A stretch of 64,000 bases of DNA from Jeongeupia naejangsanensis (GCF_016865585.1 NZ_JAESND010000001.1:124001-188000), one strand, 5' to 3'; counted from the stretch's first letter, positions 30,148 to 40,530 are shown. Notes: generated by a model not told the origin, from the letters alone. Translations and numbers: made by a program.

Positions 30148-31263
30148 ATGACGAATCTGGCTACGGCTGCAGCCTTGCAGCTGGATATGACGACCCAGCT
30201 CCCGGTGTCGTCCTACTTTGACGAAACCCTTTTTGCGATCGAGCAGGAGCGCCTGTTCGCAAGGGGGCCGAAGTACATCGGTCACCAGCTGATGGTCCCG
30301 GAAGTCGGCGACTATCACGTGCTAGAAATGACCGACGGTGCCAAGTACCTGAAGCGCACCGATCAGGGGGTCAAGCTCCTTTCCAATATCTGCCGTCACC
30401 GGCAGGCAACGATGCTGTCCGACCGCGGCAATGGTACGCATACCGTCTGCCCGCTGCACCGCTGGACTTACGATCAGCACGGCAAGCTGGCCGGCGCACC
30501 GCATTTTCCCGGCAATCCGTGCCTGCACCTGCCGGAAACCGGGCTGGTGCAATGGAACGGCCTGCTGTTCGAGAACAACGGTCACGACATCGAGGCCGAT
30601 CTCAAGGACCTCGGCGTCGCCAAACATCTCGACTTTTCGAATTACGTGTTCCACAGCGTTCAGGTCGACGAGTACGAGGGCAACTGGAAGACCTTCATCG
30701 AGGTCTATCTGGAGGACTACCACGTCGAGCCGTTCCATCCCGGCCTCGGCCGCTTCGTGACGTGCGACGACCTGAAGTGGGAGTTCGGCGACTGGCATTC
30801 GGTGCAGACGGTCGGCGTCAACAATGCCCTCGCCAAGCCCGGCTCCAAGGTTTATCAGGAGTGGCACAAGCAGGTGCAGGCCTACTATGGCGGCAAGGTG
30901 CCCGAGCACGGTGCGATCTGGCTGACGTATTACCCGAACGTGATGGTCGAGTGGTATCCGCACACGCTGGTGATTTCGACACTGATTCCGACCGGGCCGC
31001 GCAGCTACAAGAACGTCGTCGAGTTCTACTATCCGGAGGACATCGCCTGGTTCGAGCCCGAGTTCGTCGCCGCCGAGCAGGCCGCCTATGCCGAAACCGC
31101 GGTCGAGGACATCGAAATCATCAACCGGATGGAAGCCGGGCGGATGGCGCTCTACAAGGCCGGCCGGAACGAGGTGGGCCCGTACCAGAGCCCGATGGAG
31201 GACGGCATGCGCCATTTTCATCAGTTCCTGCGCCGTGAACTCGGTGACGCAATCCGGGACTAG
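30148..31263 (+). CDS. Orphan Rieske non-heme iron oxygenase alpha subunit
   Basis: 371 residues. The Rieske [2Fe-2S] centre is ICRHRQATM and CPLHRW, and the mononuclear iron site is in LEDYHVEPFHPGL with an aspartate further on. This is the alpha subunit of a ring-hydroxylating or related oxygenase (choline monooxygenase/phenylpropionate class). No ferredoxin, reductase or beta subunit is present; the next gene downstream is an EamA exporter behind a terminator. Substrate unknown. The ribosome site is weak; a second ATG at 30187 would remove 13 residues. Confidence 0.88.
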   Translation: MTNLATAAALQLDMTTQLPVSSYFDETLFAIEQERLFARGPKYIGHQLMVPEVGDYHVLEMTDGAKYLKRTDQGVKLLSNICRHRQATMLSDRGNGTHTVCPLHRWTYDQHGKLAGAPHFPGNPCLHLPETGLVQWNGLLFENNGHDIEADLKDLGVAKHLDFSNYVFHSVQVDEYEGNWKTFIEVYLEDYHVEPFHPGLGRFVTCDDLKWEFGDWHSVQTVGVNNALAKPGSKVYQEWHKQVQAYYGGKVPEHGAIWLTYYPNVMVEWYPHTLVISTLIPTGPRSYKNVVEFYYPEDIAWFEPEFVAAEQAAYAETAVEDIEIINRMEAGRMALYKAGRNEVGPYQSPMEDGMRHFHQFLRRELGDAIRD

Positions 31264-31317
31264 GGCTTGGCCCAATGGCGCCGGTGGCCGCAATGGCGGA
31301 TTATCGGTGTGACGCAG

Positions 31318-31342
31318 AAGGCAGCCTGTCGGCTGCCTTTTT
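31318..31342 (+). terminator. Terminator after the Rieske oxygenase gene
   Basis: AAGGCAGCC-TGTC-GGCTGCC followed by TTTTT, 55 bp after the stop at 31263. It separates the oxygenase from the EamA gene that starts at 31367. Confidence 0.85.
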
Positions 31343-31366
31343 CATTCCCCTTTCCCCATCTAGACC

Positions 31367-32275
31367 ATGAACTCATTGCACTGGCATCGCCTGAAAGACT
31401 CCGGTCCGTTCTGGATGGTGATCGCCTGCCTGAGCTTTGGCGTGATGGGGGTGTTCGTCAAGCTTGGCAGCCACAGCTTCAGCACGGCCGAGCTGGTGTT
31501 CTACCGTTGTCTGGCCGGCTTTGTCGGGATTCTGCTGATTGCCTTGCCGGCACGGCGCCCACTGCGCGTGTCATGGCCGCTGCTGCAGGTCCATTTGGGG
31601 CGCAGCATTTCCGGCTTTCTGTCGCTGATGCTGTACTTTTATGCCATCAGCCGCCTGCCGCTTTCGACGGCCGTGACGCTGAACTACACCTCGCCACTGT
31701 TCCTGATGGTCGTTTCGACACTGTGGTACCGACAGTGGCCGATGCGCAGGCAGGTGATGGCCATCCTGTTCGGCTTTGCCGGGGTCGTGCTGCTGCTGCG
31801 GCCTGCACTCAACAGTGACGAGTGGCTGGCCGGCTTGCTGGGATTGTGCTCGGGCTTGCTGGCCAGTATCGCGTACATGAATGTCCACGAGCTGGGTCGC
31901 CGTGGCGAACCCGAGTGGCGGACGGTGTTTTATTTCTCGCTGGTCTCGTCGCTGGGAGCAGGCATCTGGATGCTGTTGCAGCCCGGGGCGCTTGCACCGC
32001 TGCATCTCGGCAATCTGTGGGTCGTGCTGGGCATGGGCGTCAGTGCAACGATTGCCCAATTGTCGATGACGCGTGCCTACAGCAAGGGCAAGTCGCTGGT
32101 TGTCGCCAGCCTGGCATATCTGACGGTCGTATTTTCGACGCTGTTTGGCGTTGTGCTCTGGGGGGATCGCCTACCCCTTTCCAGCTATCTGGCGATGTTG
32201 CTGATCGCGGCTTGCGGCGTGGTTTCGGCAAGAGCCGGGACAGCATCCCCGACACGCCCACAACGTCCCGCTTAG
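31367..32275 (+). CDS. EamA-family (DMT) transporter
   Basis: 302 residues with ten predicted helices and two EamA repeats (FWMVIACLSFGVMGVFVKLG; LCSGLLASIAYMNVHELG). These inner-membrane exporters carry metabolites such as amino acids, but the substrate is unknown. It stands downstream of the Rieske gene's terminator and ahead of surE. Its stop codon is the first base pairs of the inverted repeat that spans the surE promoter. Confidence 0.84.
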   Translation: MNSLHWHRLKDSGPFWMVIACLSFGVMGVFVKLGSHSFSTAELVFYRCLAGFVGILLIALPARRPLRVSWPLLQVHLGRSISGFLSLMLYFYAISRLPLSTAVTLNYTSPLFLMVVSTLWYRQWPMRRQVMAILFGFAGVVLLLRPALNSDEWLAGLLGLCSGLLASIAYMNVHELGRRGEPEWRTVFYFSLVSSLGAGIWMLLQPGALAPLHLGNLWVVLGMGVSATIAQLSMTRAYSKGKSLVVASLAYLTVVFSTLFGVVLWGDRLPLSSYLAMLLIAACGVVSARAGTASPTRPQRPA

Positions 32276-32310
32276 CCGTATTTTGTCGTCTCCGAGCATA
32301 CGGCTAGAAT
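32273..32310 (+). promoter_or_regulatory. surE promoter with spanning inverted repeat
   Basis: A TTGTCG (32283-32288) and TAGAAT (32305-32310) with 16 bp between them make a sigma-70-like promoter, 21 bp upstream of the surE ATG. TAGCCGTAT (32273-32281) and ATACGGCTA (32298-32306) form a perfect 9-bp inverted repeat spanning the -35 and reaching into the -10. This could be an operator, or the loop of an mRNA hairpin for the EamA transcript. Confidence 0.55.
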
Positions 32311-32330
32311 AGGCCGACCGGGGAGATCGC

Positions 32331-33074
32331 ATGCGCATACTAATTTCAAACGACGACGGTTATTTCGCACCGGGCCTGGCCGCACTGGCCGCCGCGCTGG
32401 CCGAGCGTCACGAGGTCATGGTGTGCGCGCCTGAGCGCGATCGCAGTGGCGCGAGCAACTCGCTGACGCTGGATCGCCCGTTGACGGTGCGCACTGCGGC
32501 CAACGGGTTTCGCTATGTCAATGGCACGCCGACCGACTGTGTCCACCTCGCGGCAACCGGGTTGATGGAGGTGCTGCCGGACATGGTCGTCTCCGGCATC
32601 AACCACGGCGCGAACATGGGTGATGACACCATCTACTCCGGAACGGTGGCTGCCGCGACCGAAGGCTTTCTGCTTGGTGTTCCGGCAATGGCGGTTTCGC
32701 TGGCATCGCGTACCCCCACCCATTTCGACACTGCGGCGCGCGTTGCGACCGAACTGGTTGCCTGTTTCGAGCGTGATCCGTTTCGTGGCGCCGTGCTGCT
32801 CAACGTCAATGTGCCGGACGTTGCCTACGATGCGCTTGCCAGCCACCGTGTGACACGCCTTGGTCGTCGCCACCGCGCCGCGCCGGTCATCAAGTCGGCC
32901 AATCCCCGGGGCGAACCGATCTGGTGGGTGGGGCCGCCGGGCGCCGCCGCCGATGCCGCTGACGGCACCGATTTCCATGCCATCAGCCAGAATCAGGTCT
33001 CGATCACGCCGCTGTCGATCGATTTGACGGCCTACCCTCAGCTGGATTTCATCGAATCATGGCTGCACGCATGA
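32331..33074 (+). CDS. surE: 5'/3'-nucleotidase SurE
   Basis: 247 residues with the SurE signature [14 protein letters not shown] (metal-binding Asp pair), [19 protein letters not shown] and a conserved NVNVPDV segment. SurE hydrolyses nucleoside monophosphates and is a stationary-phase survival protein. It starts the classic surE-pcm-nlpD-rpoS order. The stop overlaps the pcm ATG by ATGA. Confidence 0.96.
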   Translation: MRILISNDDGYFAPGLAALAAALAERHEVMVCAPERDRSGASNSLTLDRPLTVRTAANGFRYVNGTPTDCVHLAATGLMEVLPDMVVSGINHGANMGDDTIYSGTVAAATEGFLLGVPAMAVSLASRTPTHFDTAARVATELVACFERDPFRGAVLLNVNVPDVAYDALASHRVTRLGRRHRAAPVIKSANPRGEPIWWVGPPGAAADAADGTDFHAISQNQVSITPLSIDLTAYPQLDFIESWLHA

Positions 33075-33730
33075 ATTTCAATGCCTTCGATGGCGCCGGC
33101 ATGACGTCGGCCCGTACCCGCTCGCGGATGATCGATCGAATCAAGCAGCTCGGTGTCGAGGATCCGCGTGTCCTGACCGTGATGGGGCATGTTCCAAGAC
33201 ATGTCTTCGTCGACGAGGCGTTGTCGCACAAGGCTTATGACGATACAGCGCTACCCATCGGCTACGGACAGACCATTTCGCAGCCCTATATCGTTGCCCG
33301 GATGACGGAACTCGCACTCGGCGCTGCGCAACATGAAAAAGTGCTGGAAATCGGGACTGGCTGCGGTTATCAAGCCGCTGTATTGTCTCAGCTGTTCAAA
33401 ACCGTCTACTCGATCGAACGGATTGCGCAGCTCAGTAAGGCAGCACGCGACCGGCTCAATCAGCTTGGGCTCCGGAACGTCCGGGTACGGCACGCCGATG
33501 GCAGCCTGGGCTTGCCGGATGCGGCACCATTCGATGTCATCCTGATTGCCGCGGCAGCGCCGATCGTCCCCGAAGATCTGATCGATCAATTGAGCCTGGG
33601 TGGGCGACTGATCTTTCCGGTGGGTGGCGAAGATCAGGAGCTGCGATTGATCGAACGCCAGGAGGATGGCGTGATCGAAACCCGGCTTGAGAAAGTGCGG
33701 TTTGTTCCGCTTTTACCGGGGCTTGCCTGA
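33071..33730 (+). CDS. pcm: Protein-L-isoaspartate O-methyltransferase
   Basis: 219 residues from ATG 33071, which overlaps the surE stop in the ATGA pattern; an ATG at 33059 is less likely. It has [18 protein letters not shown] (SAM-binding motif I), [19 protein letters not shown] and [12 protein letters not shown]. Pcm repairs isoaspartyl residues in ageing proteins. Translational coupling with surE is suggested. Confidence 0.95.
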   Translation: MNFNAFDGAGMTSARTRSRMIDRIKQLGVEDPRVLTVMGHVPRHVFVDEALSHKAYDDTALPIGYGQTISQPYIVARMTELALGAAQHEKVLEIGTGCGYQAAVLSQLFKTVYSIERIAQLSKAARDRLNQLGLRNVRVRHADGSLGLPDAAPFDVILIAAAAPIVPEDLIDQLSLGGRLIFPVGGEDQELRLIERQEDGVIETRLEKVRFVPLLPGLA

Positions 33731-33849
33731 GCAGTTGCCCTGATTGCGCCCTCTGGCGAATCGGGACATGCTGCAAGGCCGGTCCATTTACGATGCGCCA
33801 CCGGCAAACGTCCGAGTTTCCCGCCGGCGGCAAGACAAGGAGATCCTTT

Positions 33850-34776
33850 GTGAGTTGGCCGCGCCTGATCGCCCCGACCGTTCTGTTGTTGCTGGCCGCG
33901 TGCACTAGCACGCCAAGGCAACCGGCGCCGATCGTTGACCATACCAATCCGACACCAACGACGCCGGCAGTGGCGCTCGCACCTGCAGCGGTTGCATCGG
34001 TTCCGGCCGGGCAATACATGGTCAAGCGCGGTGATACGCTCTACCGGATCGCCCTGGACCATGGTCTGGCCTACCGGGAACTGGCCAGCTGGAACGGGCT
34101 GGGTGATTCCAGCGATATCAAGGTTGGGCAGGTGCTTCGCCTGACGCCGCCACAAGGCGTCGCAACGCCTGCGGGAGTCGAAGTCCGTCCGCTGGGTGAT
34201 TCGGCGACGGTGAGCAGCGTGCCGCAGCCTGCCAAGCCGGCCAAGCCGGCCAGCAAATCGGCAAGTGCTGCCGCGACGCAAAATCCTGTCGTTGCTGCCA
34301 AACCACAACCGGTAGCGAGTACTGCGACAGCCAAAAATCCGGCATCGTCGGCCTCGGCTGTGGCGAAAACTCCTGAAAAATCAACCACAAAACCATCGGC
34401 AGACGATGCAGATGTGGCAGACTGGGTTGCACCGACATCCGGCAAACCGGGCAAGGGCTTTACCGATGAAAGTCGTGGCGTTGATATTCCCGGAAAAATG
34501 GGACAGTCTATCGTTGCGTCAGCATCCGGAAAGGTTGTTTATGCCGGCGCAGGACTTCGTGGTTATGGAAAGATGCTGATCATCAAGCATAACAAGGAGT
34601 TTTTGTCAGCTTATGCCCACAACAGCAAGCTTCTAGTCAAAGAAGGTGATAGCGTCAAAAAGGGCGAGAAGATTGCGGAAATGGGAAATACCGACGCCGA
34701 CCAGGTCAAGCTGCATTTTGAAATCCGCAGATTTGGCAAACCGGTCGACCCCGCCAAATATATTCAGCTTGAATAG
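33850..34776 (+). CDS. nlpD: NlpD-type lipoprotein with LysM and degenerate M23 domain
   Basis: The start is GTG 33850, seven bases after AAGGAG, and gives 308 residues. It has a lipoprotein signal with LLAAC (Cys18), a LysM domain (VKRGDTLYRIALDHGL), a long Ala/Pro/Lys-rich linker (about 115-205) and a C-terminal LytM domain. The expected zinc ligand in the motif GxxHxGxD reads SRGVDIPG, so the first histidine is replaced. Catalysis is therefore unlikely, and it probably activates a cell-wall amidase, as NlpD/EnvC do at the septum. It precedes rpoS, whose promoter often lies inside nlpD. Confidence 0.92.
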   Translation: MSWPRLIAPTVLLLLAACTSTPRQPAPIVDHTNPTPTTPAVALAPAAVASVPAGQYMVKRGDTLYRIALDHGLAYRELASWNGLGDSSDIKVGQVLRLTPPQGVATPAGVEVRPLGDSATVSSVPQPAKPAKPASKSASAAATQNPVVAAKPQPVASTATAKNPASSASAVAKTPEKSTTKPSADDADVADWVAPTSGKPGKGFTDESRGVDIPGKMGQSIVASASGKVVYAGAGLRGYGKMLIIKHNKEFLSAYAHNSKLLVKEGDSVKKGEKIAEMGNTDADQVKLHFEIRRFGKPVDPAKYIQLE

Positions 34777-34782
34777 CCGACC

Positions 34783-35751
34783 ATGAACGATCAAATCGAT
34801 ATGCTTGAAAATGACTCGGGCCTGGACCAAGGGGACGAAGTCGAACGCGAAGAGGTAGAGGACGACGCCGAGGCTGAAGAGGCGGCCGGTGGCGATGAAG
34901 CCGACAATACCAGTTACGAAAGTACTGGTGATGTCACGCAAATCTACCTGAACGAAATTGGCCGCAGTCCGCTGCTCAAGCCGGATCAGGAGCGCGAACT
35001 GGCGCGTCGTGTCGTGCAGGGGGACTTCGAAGCACGACAAAAAATGATCGAGCACAATCTGCGCTTGGTCGTGAACATCGCCAAGCACTACATCAATCGC
35101 GGAATGACGCTGCTCGACCTGATCGAGGAGGGCAATATCGGCTTGATGCACGCGCTGGAAAAGTTCGATCCCGAGCGTGGTTTCCGCTTTTCCACGTATG
35201 CCACATGGTGGATTCGCCAGAGCATCGAGCGGGCGATCATGAACCAGTCCCGGACGATTCGTCTGCCGGTGCACGTGATCAAGGAGCTGAACGTTTACCT
35301 GCGCGCGCAACGACATCTGGAAACCCATCTCGGCTATGAGCCGTCGCTCGAGGATGTGGCTCACCTGGTCGGCAAGGATGTCGAGGATGTTCGCCGGGTA
35401 ATGGGGTTGAACGAGCGTGTCGCATCGCTGGATGCGCCGCTGGATATCGACCCGATGCTGACGATCGGCGAATCGATCCCGGACGAGCAGAACGAAGGCC
35501 CGGAGATGATTCTGCAGAATGCCGAAATCCAGCGCTACGTGCGCGAGTGGTTGCGGCAACTGAACGAGAAGCAGCGCATGGTCATCGAGCGCCGCTACGG
35601 CCTGAATGGCTACGAGATTTGCACGCTTGAGGATCTCGCGGCAAGTTTGAGTCTGACGCGTGAGCGTGTGCGCCAGATCCAGATCGAGGCGCTGGAGCAG
35701 CTGCGCCGCATCCTGCGTCGCTACGGTGTATCTCGGGATGTTGTGCTCTGA
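34783..35751 (+). CDS. rpoS: RNA polymerase sigma factor RpoS (sigma-38)
   Basis: 322 residues, with an acidic N-terminus (sigma 1.1-like, about 1-60), region 2 ([36 protein letters not shown]), region 3 and region 4 ([29 protein letters not shown]). It directs stationary-phase and stress genes. It lies 6 bp after nlpD and ends the surE-pcm-nlpD-rpoS block; the following terminator is clear. Confidence 0.96.
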   Translation: MNDQIDMLENDSGLDQGDEVEREEVEDDAEAEEAAGGDEADNTSYESTGDVTQIYLNEIGRSPLLKPDQERELARRVVQGDFEARQKMIEHNLRLVVNIAKHYINRGMTLLDLIEEGNIGLMHALEKFDPERGFRFSTYATWWIRQSIERAIMNQSRTIRLPVHVIKELNVYLRAQRHLETHLGYEPSLEDVAHLVGKDVEDVRRVMGLNERVASLDAPLDIDPMLTIGESIPDEQNEGPEMILQNAEIQRYVREWLRQLNEKQRMVIERRYGLNGYEICTLEDLAASLSLTRERVRQIQIEALEQLRRILRRYGVSRDVVL

Positions 35752-35769
35752 AATGCCGAGAGCAATGAC

Positions 35770-35796
35770 AAAAAGCCGGCCTCAGGCCGGCTTTTT
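35770..35796. terminator. Bidirectional terminator rpoS/dapD
   Basis: AAAAAGCCGGCC-TCA-GGCCGGCTTTTT, perfect 12-base arms. It ends rpoS (stop 35751) and the convergent dapD (stop 35812). Confidence 0.93.
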
Positions 35797-35811
35797 CATG
35801 TGCGGGCGAGG

Positions 35812-36633
<822 letters not shown>

Positions 36634-36651
36634 GCTGTTTTCCTTGTTGAC

Positions 36652-37836
36652 TTACAAAGACTGGGCGAAACGGACGATGCGATCGGCCGCTTCGAGGCAT
36701 TCTTCTTGCGGGGCGACAAGCGCGATGCGGATGTAGCCGGCGCCCGGATTCAGGCCGTGGGCGTCACGCGCCAGGAAGGAACCCGGTAGAACGGTAACGT
36801 GTTCCTGTTGGTAGAGCCGTCTGGCGAATTCGGCGTCATCGCCGGGCACCTTTGCCCACAGATAGAACGAGGCATCCGGAAGGCTGACGTCCTGCGCCGT
36901 TTTCAGGCGTGGTGTGACGGACTCGAACTTGGCGGCATACTGGCGGCGGTTGTCCTCGACATGCTGCTCGTCATCCCAGGCAACCGCGCTGGCAGCCTGA
37001 ATGGTCGGGCTCATCGCGCAGCCATGATAGGTGCGATACAGCAGGAACTGGGCCATGAGCGCCGCATCGCCGGCAACGAATCCCGAGCGCAGCCCCGGAA
37101 CATTCGAGCGCTTGGAAAGCGACGAGAACATGACCAGATTCTTGAAGTCACGGCCGAGCTTGACGGCCGCTTCGAGACCGCCAAGCGGTTTTTCGGTGCC
37201 GAAGTAGATTTCGGAATAACACTCGTCGCTGGCAATGACGAAGCCGTGCCGATCGGAAAGGGCGAAAAGACGCGCCCAATCGTCGATCGATGCAACTGCA
37301 CCGGTCGGGTTGCCGGGCGAACAAACAAAGACGAGCTGCGTGCGTGCCCAGACCTGCTCGGGAACCGCGTCCCAATCGGGCTGAAAGCGGTTCGCGGCGG
37401 TGCAGTTGACGTAATAGGGCTCGGCGTTCGCCAGCAGGGCCGCGCCCTCATAGATCTGATAGAACGGATTGGGCGACAGTACGACGGGCTTCCCGGCGCT
37501 AGGGTCGACGATCGCTTGTGCAAATGCAAACAGCGCTTCCCGACTGCCGTTGACTGGCAGCACTTCGGTCGCCGGGTTCAGATTGATGCCGTAGCGGCGC
37601 AAAGCCCAGCGGCTGATGGCGCCTCGAAGTGCCTCGCTGCCTTGGGTTGCCGGGTAGGCGGACAGGCCATCAAAATTGGCGACCAGCGCATCCTTGATCA
37701 GTTGCGGTGTCGGATGCTTGGGCTCGCCGATCGACAGGTTGATGGGCTTGAGCGACGGATTCGGCGTGATATCCGCGAAAAGCTGGCGCAGCTTCTGGAA
37801 CGGGTAGGGATGCAACTGCGCGAGATTCGGGGACAT
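36652..37836 (-). CDS. dapC: Succinyldiaminopimelate transaminase
   Basis: 394 residues from ATG 37836 (MSPNLAQLHPYPFQKLRQLF); the ORF extends further upstream without support. It is a class I aminotransferase with PLP lysine in FSSLSKRSNVPGLRSGF and substrate arginine near the C-terminus. In betaproteobacteria this enzyme (DapC) makes N-succinyl-L,L-diaminopimelate. Its position before dapD supports the name over a generic aminotransferase. Confidence 0.9.
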   Translation of the reverse strand: MSPNLAQLHPYPFQKLRQLFADITPNPSLKPINLSIGEPKHPTPQLIKDALVANFDGLSAYPATQGSEALRGAISRWALRRYGINLNPATEVLPVNGSREALFAFAQAIVDPSAGKPVVLSPNPFYQIYEGAALLANAEPYYVNCTAANRFQPDWDAVPEQVWARTQLVFVCSPGNPTGAVASIDDWARLFALSDRHGFVIASDECYSEIYFGTEKPLGGLEAAVKLGRDFKNLVMFSSLSKRSNVPGLRSGFVAGDAALMAQFLLYRTYHGCAMSPTIQAASAVAWDDEQHVEDNRRQYAAKFESVTPRLKTAQDVSLPDASFYLWAKVPGDDAEFARRLYQQEHVTVLPGSFLARDAHGLNPGAGYIRIALVAPQEECLEAADRIVRFAQSL

Positions 37837-37862
37837 GGCGAGCGAACTTAGGGAAAACAACA

Positions 37863-37890
37863 AGTATAACCTGCCGGTGCGGGCAGTCAC
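37863..37890 (-). promoter_or_regulatory. Candidate promoter of dapC-dapD
   Basis: On the minus strand a -10 TATACT (37863-37868) is preceded by GTGACT (37885-37890) with 16 bp between. The -10 is 27 bp upstream of the dapC ATG. The -35 is weak (4 of 6). Confidence 0.45.
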
Positions 37891-37986
37891 CTGTCCGCGA
37901 CCGTGAGAATCATTTGCGCTGGCCGGCAAAACACGAGAAATGGCGTTTCCGGCCGGGTGTGGCCACAGGGGGCAATCCGGGTCCGT

Positions 37987-38814
37987 TTACTGGCGCGCAG
38001 CCCTGATGTTGGGAGGTTGCGGTGCGTTGAAATTGCTGCGGAACGGGTTGATGTCCAGGCCGCCGCGACGGGTGTATCGGGCATAAACCGCGAGCTTCAA
38101 TGGTGCGCAGCTGCGTTGGATGTCGACAAAAATTCGCTCGACACACTGCTCGTGAAACTCGTTATGGTTGCGAAAAGAGATCAAATACCGGAGCAGCGAC
38201 TCGCGGTTGATCGGCTGACCGATATAGCGGATCTGGACGCTGGCCCAATCGGGTTGTCCTGTAACGAGGCAGTTGGATTTGAGCAGATTGGAGACCAGCA
38301 CCTCTTCGACCGGGCTGTCGGCTTCGTCGCAATGCATAAGTCCCGGCGTCGGGGTGTAGGTTTCGACTTCAATGTCGAGATTGTCGATGCAGTACCCCTC
38401 CAGCTCGCCCAGCGACTGCCTGTCGAATTGCTCCGGCAGTATCAGTTCGACCCGGACAGAGGTGCCGGTCGCGTCGCTGATGTCCTGCTGGAGCAGCGCG
38501 GCAAGTGCCTCCGGCCCGGCCAGTCTGGTCTGGTTGAAACTGTTCAGATAAAGCTTGAACGACTTGGATTCAACGATGTTCGGGCTGGACGCGGGAATTT
38601 CGAAAACGGCAAGCGCGACCTGGGGCTTGCCACGCATGTTCAGCCAGGACAGCTCGTACGCATTCCAGAGATCGACGCCCATGAACGGAAGGGTGCCAGT
38701 GAGACCGATCTCTTCGCGCTTGCCGCTGCGTGGAATCGGAAACAGCAGGCTGGGGTCGTATTCGGCCTTGTAGCTGACGGCCTTGCCAAGTGGGGAGTGG
38801 TGTTCGTTGCTCAT
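37987..38814 (-). CDS. queF: NADPH-dependent 7-cyano-7-deazaguanine reductase QueF
   Basis: 275 residues, the two-domain (tandem tunnelling-fold) QueF type. The catalytic Cys lies in [20 protein letters not shown], and the NADPH motif is [13 protein letters not shown]. It reduces preQ0 to preQ1 in queuosine biosynthesis. Same strand as the LexA-like gene 32 bp upstream. Confidence 0.95.
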   Translation of the reverse strand: MSNEHHSPLGKAVSYKAEYDPSLLFPIPRSGKREEIGLTGTLPFMGVDLWNAYELSWLNMRGKPQVALAVFEIPASSPNIVESKSFKLYLNSFNQTRLAGPEALAALLQQDISDATGTSVRVELILPEQFDRQSLGELEGYCIDNLDIEVETYTPTPGLMHCDEADSPVEEVLVSNLLKSNCLVTGQPDWASVQIRYIGQPINRESLLRYLISFRNHNEFHEQCVERIFVDIQRSCAPLKLAVYARYTRRGGLDINPFRSNFNAPQPPNIRAARQ

Positions 38815-38846
38815 TGTGTTCGGTCGCTTGCGGTATCGGAGCGATT

Positions 38847-39464
38847 TTAACGGTATTTGCGCACCAGCCCGACCATGATGCCGAAGATTTCCAGTCCTTC
38901 TTGCGGCCGGATCGGGGCGTAGTCGGCGTTGTGGGGGAGCAGCATATAGCCTTGGCGATCACGACCCAGTTCTTTCAGGGTGTACTCGTTGTCGACAACG
39001 GCAACGACAATGTCGCCCACGCTGGCTGCATGGCGTTTTTCGACGATGGCGATGTCACCGTCGTGTATGCCGGCATCGATCATCGAATCACCCTTGACCC
39101 GAACCATGATCGTATTGGACGGCTTGGGGATCAGGTATTCGTCGATGGTCAGCGATTCGCTCATTGCATCGTTGGCCGCTGCCGGCATGCCGGCCGGAAT
39201 CGGAAAATCCGCCAATTCGCGCTCGAAAAACCGCTTGGTCGGCGCCAGGCGTTTGTCCGGCGTCATCTCGACATAGCCGGCCAGTGTCAGTCGCTTGATC
39301 AGCGCGGACACGGCAGATTTGGAGGCCATGCCCAGCATGTCGCCGATGACGGCGTAAGAGGGGATGCTGCGGTAGTCGGCATAATAATCCTGCAGTTTGC
39401 CGAGGTATTCCTGGTCGCGATTTGGGTTGCCCATGGCCTGTACGATAGAGAACATTCGTTCCAT
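38847..39464 (-). CDS. LexA-like S24 peptidase repressor
   Basis: 205 residues from ATG 39464. The N-terminal part (about 1-65) is a winged-helix DNA-binding domain ([20 protein letters not shown]), followed by an Ala-Gly cleavage-like IPAGMPAAA, and a C-terminal S24 domain with the catalytic Ser in [11 protein letters not shown] and Lys in YTLKELGRD. It is a self-cleaving repressor, but the DNA-binding domain differs from E. coli LexA, so it may be a second LexA or a specialised regulator. A palindromic sequence lies just upstream of the gene (39475-39488). Confidence 0.82.
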   Translation of the reverse strand: MERMFSIVQAMGNPNRDQEYLGKLQDYYADYRSIPSYAVIGDMLGMASKSAVSALIKRLTLAGYVEMTPDKRLAPTKRFFERELADFPIPAGMPAAANDAMSESLTIDEYLIPKPSNTIMVRVKGDSMIDAGIHDGDIAIVEKRHAASVGDIVVAVVDNEYTLKELGRDRQGYMLLPHNADYAPIRPQEGLEIFGIMVGLVRKYR

Positions 39465-39488
39465 AAGGGTAGTGAACGATCGTACACA
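39439..39488. promoter_or_regulatory. Candidate operator(s) of the LexA-like gene
   Basis: Just upstream of the ATG lies TGAACGATCGTACA (about 39473-39486) whose core ACGATCGT is a perfect palindrome, and the opposite-strand reading TGTACGATCGTTCA shares TGTACGAT with a second copy at 39439-39446 inside the gene's first codons. GAACATTCGTTC (39450-39461) is a perfect dyad within the start region and matches the GAAC-N4-GTTC form used by Gram-positive LexA. The candidates probably act in autoregulation; dusC starts on the opposite strand 70 bp away and may share the control. Confidence 0.45.
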
Positions 39489-39558
39489 TGTCAATCGGCA
39501 CGAGGTGGTGGTCGTTTGCCGGGGTAAAATGGGCCAATTGCTTGTGAACCGATCTGCC

Positions 39559-40530
39559 GTGAAAATCTATCTCGCCCCGATGGAGGGGCTGCTTGACCAT
39601 TTGCTGCGCGACATGCTGACCCGAACACCGGGCGTCGACATTTGCGTCACCGAATTCGTGCGTGTTTCAGGCAGCTTGCTGCCCAATCGCGCTTTCCAGC
39701 GGATTGCGCCGGAGTTGCTGCGCGGCAGCCTGACGCCATCAGGAGTGCCGGTCAGGGTGCAGCTGCTGGGCTCCGACCCGGTCTGCCTGGCCGAGAACGC
39801 CGCGCGACTTGCGGAGTTGCAACCGAAGGCGATCGATCTCAATTTCGGCTGTCCGGCCAAGACGGTGAACCGTCATCGCGGCGGCGCCGTACTGCTTGAC
39901 GAGCCGGAGCTGTTGCACGAGATCGTCTCTGCAGTGCGTCGGGCGGTGCCGGCATCGATGCCGGTGACGGCCAAGATGCGTCTCGGCTACAACGATCGCT
40001 TGCGGATGCTCGACTGCGCGCATGCGCTGGAATCCGCCGGGGCCGGGGAGCTGGTGGTGCATGCCAGAACAAAGGCCGATGGCTACAAACCGCCGGCTTA
40101 CTGGTACGAGATCGGCCGGATTCGCGAAGCGGTTTCGGTGCCGGTGGTCGCCAATGGTGAAATCTGGACCGTCGACGACTATCTGCAATGCCGGCGGGAG
40201 TCGGGCTGCGACGACATCATGCTCGGTCGCGGCATCGTTGCAGACCCCGGGCTGGCAGCCCGGATCAAGGGGCTGCCAGCGCCGGGATGGGAAGAAATCA
40301 AGCCGCTGCTTGCCGCATTCTGGGATGACGTGCTGATACACATCCTGCCGAAATATCAGGCCGGGCGGCTGAAGCAATGGCTGAACTACCTGAAGCGGAT
40401 TCACCCCGAGGCGGAGGCCGCCTTCGAACACATCAAGACCATCAAGGAGGCCGAGGTCATCGGCGCCTGGCTGGCTGACGGTTGCCCAGTGCCCGAGCGC
40501 GCGCCGTTGCCCGGGTCAGTGGGGCTGTAG
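39559..40530 (+). CDS. dusC: tRNA-dihydrouridine synthase, DusC type
   Basis: 323 residues from GTG 39559; ATG 39529 is an alternative and the base run GGGGTAAAATGGG between could be a -10. The protein has the FMN-binding TIM barrel with MEGLLDHLLRDML, DLNFGCPAKTVNRHRGGA (catalytic Cys in GCPAK) and VNGEIWT-like RGI-DPG segment. It reduces U16/U20-type uridines in tRNA. The N-terminal APMEG and length favour DusC over DusA/DusB. The last 15 bp overlap the fixH gene on the other strand. Confidence 0.87.
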   Translation: MKIYLAPMEGLLDHLLRDMLTRTPGVDICVTEFVRVSGSLLPNRAFQRIAPELLRGSLTPSGVPVRVQLLGSDPVCLAENAARLAELQPKAIDLNFGCPAKTVNRHRGGAVLLDEPELLHEIVSAVRRAVPASMPVTAKMRLGYNDRLRMLDCAHALESAGAGELVVHARTKADGYKPPAYWYEIGRIREAVSVPVVANGEIWTVDDYLQCRRESGCDDIMLGRGIVADPGLAARIKGLPAPGWEEIKPLLAAFWDDVLIHILPKYQAGRLKQWLNYLKRIHPEAEAAFEHIKTIKEAEVIGAWLADGCPVPERAPLPGSVGL

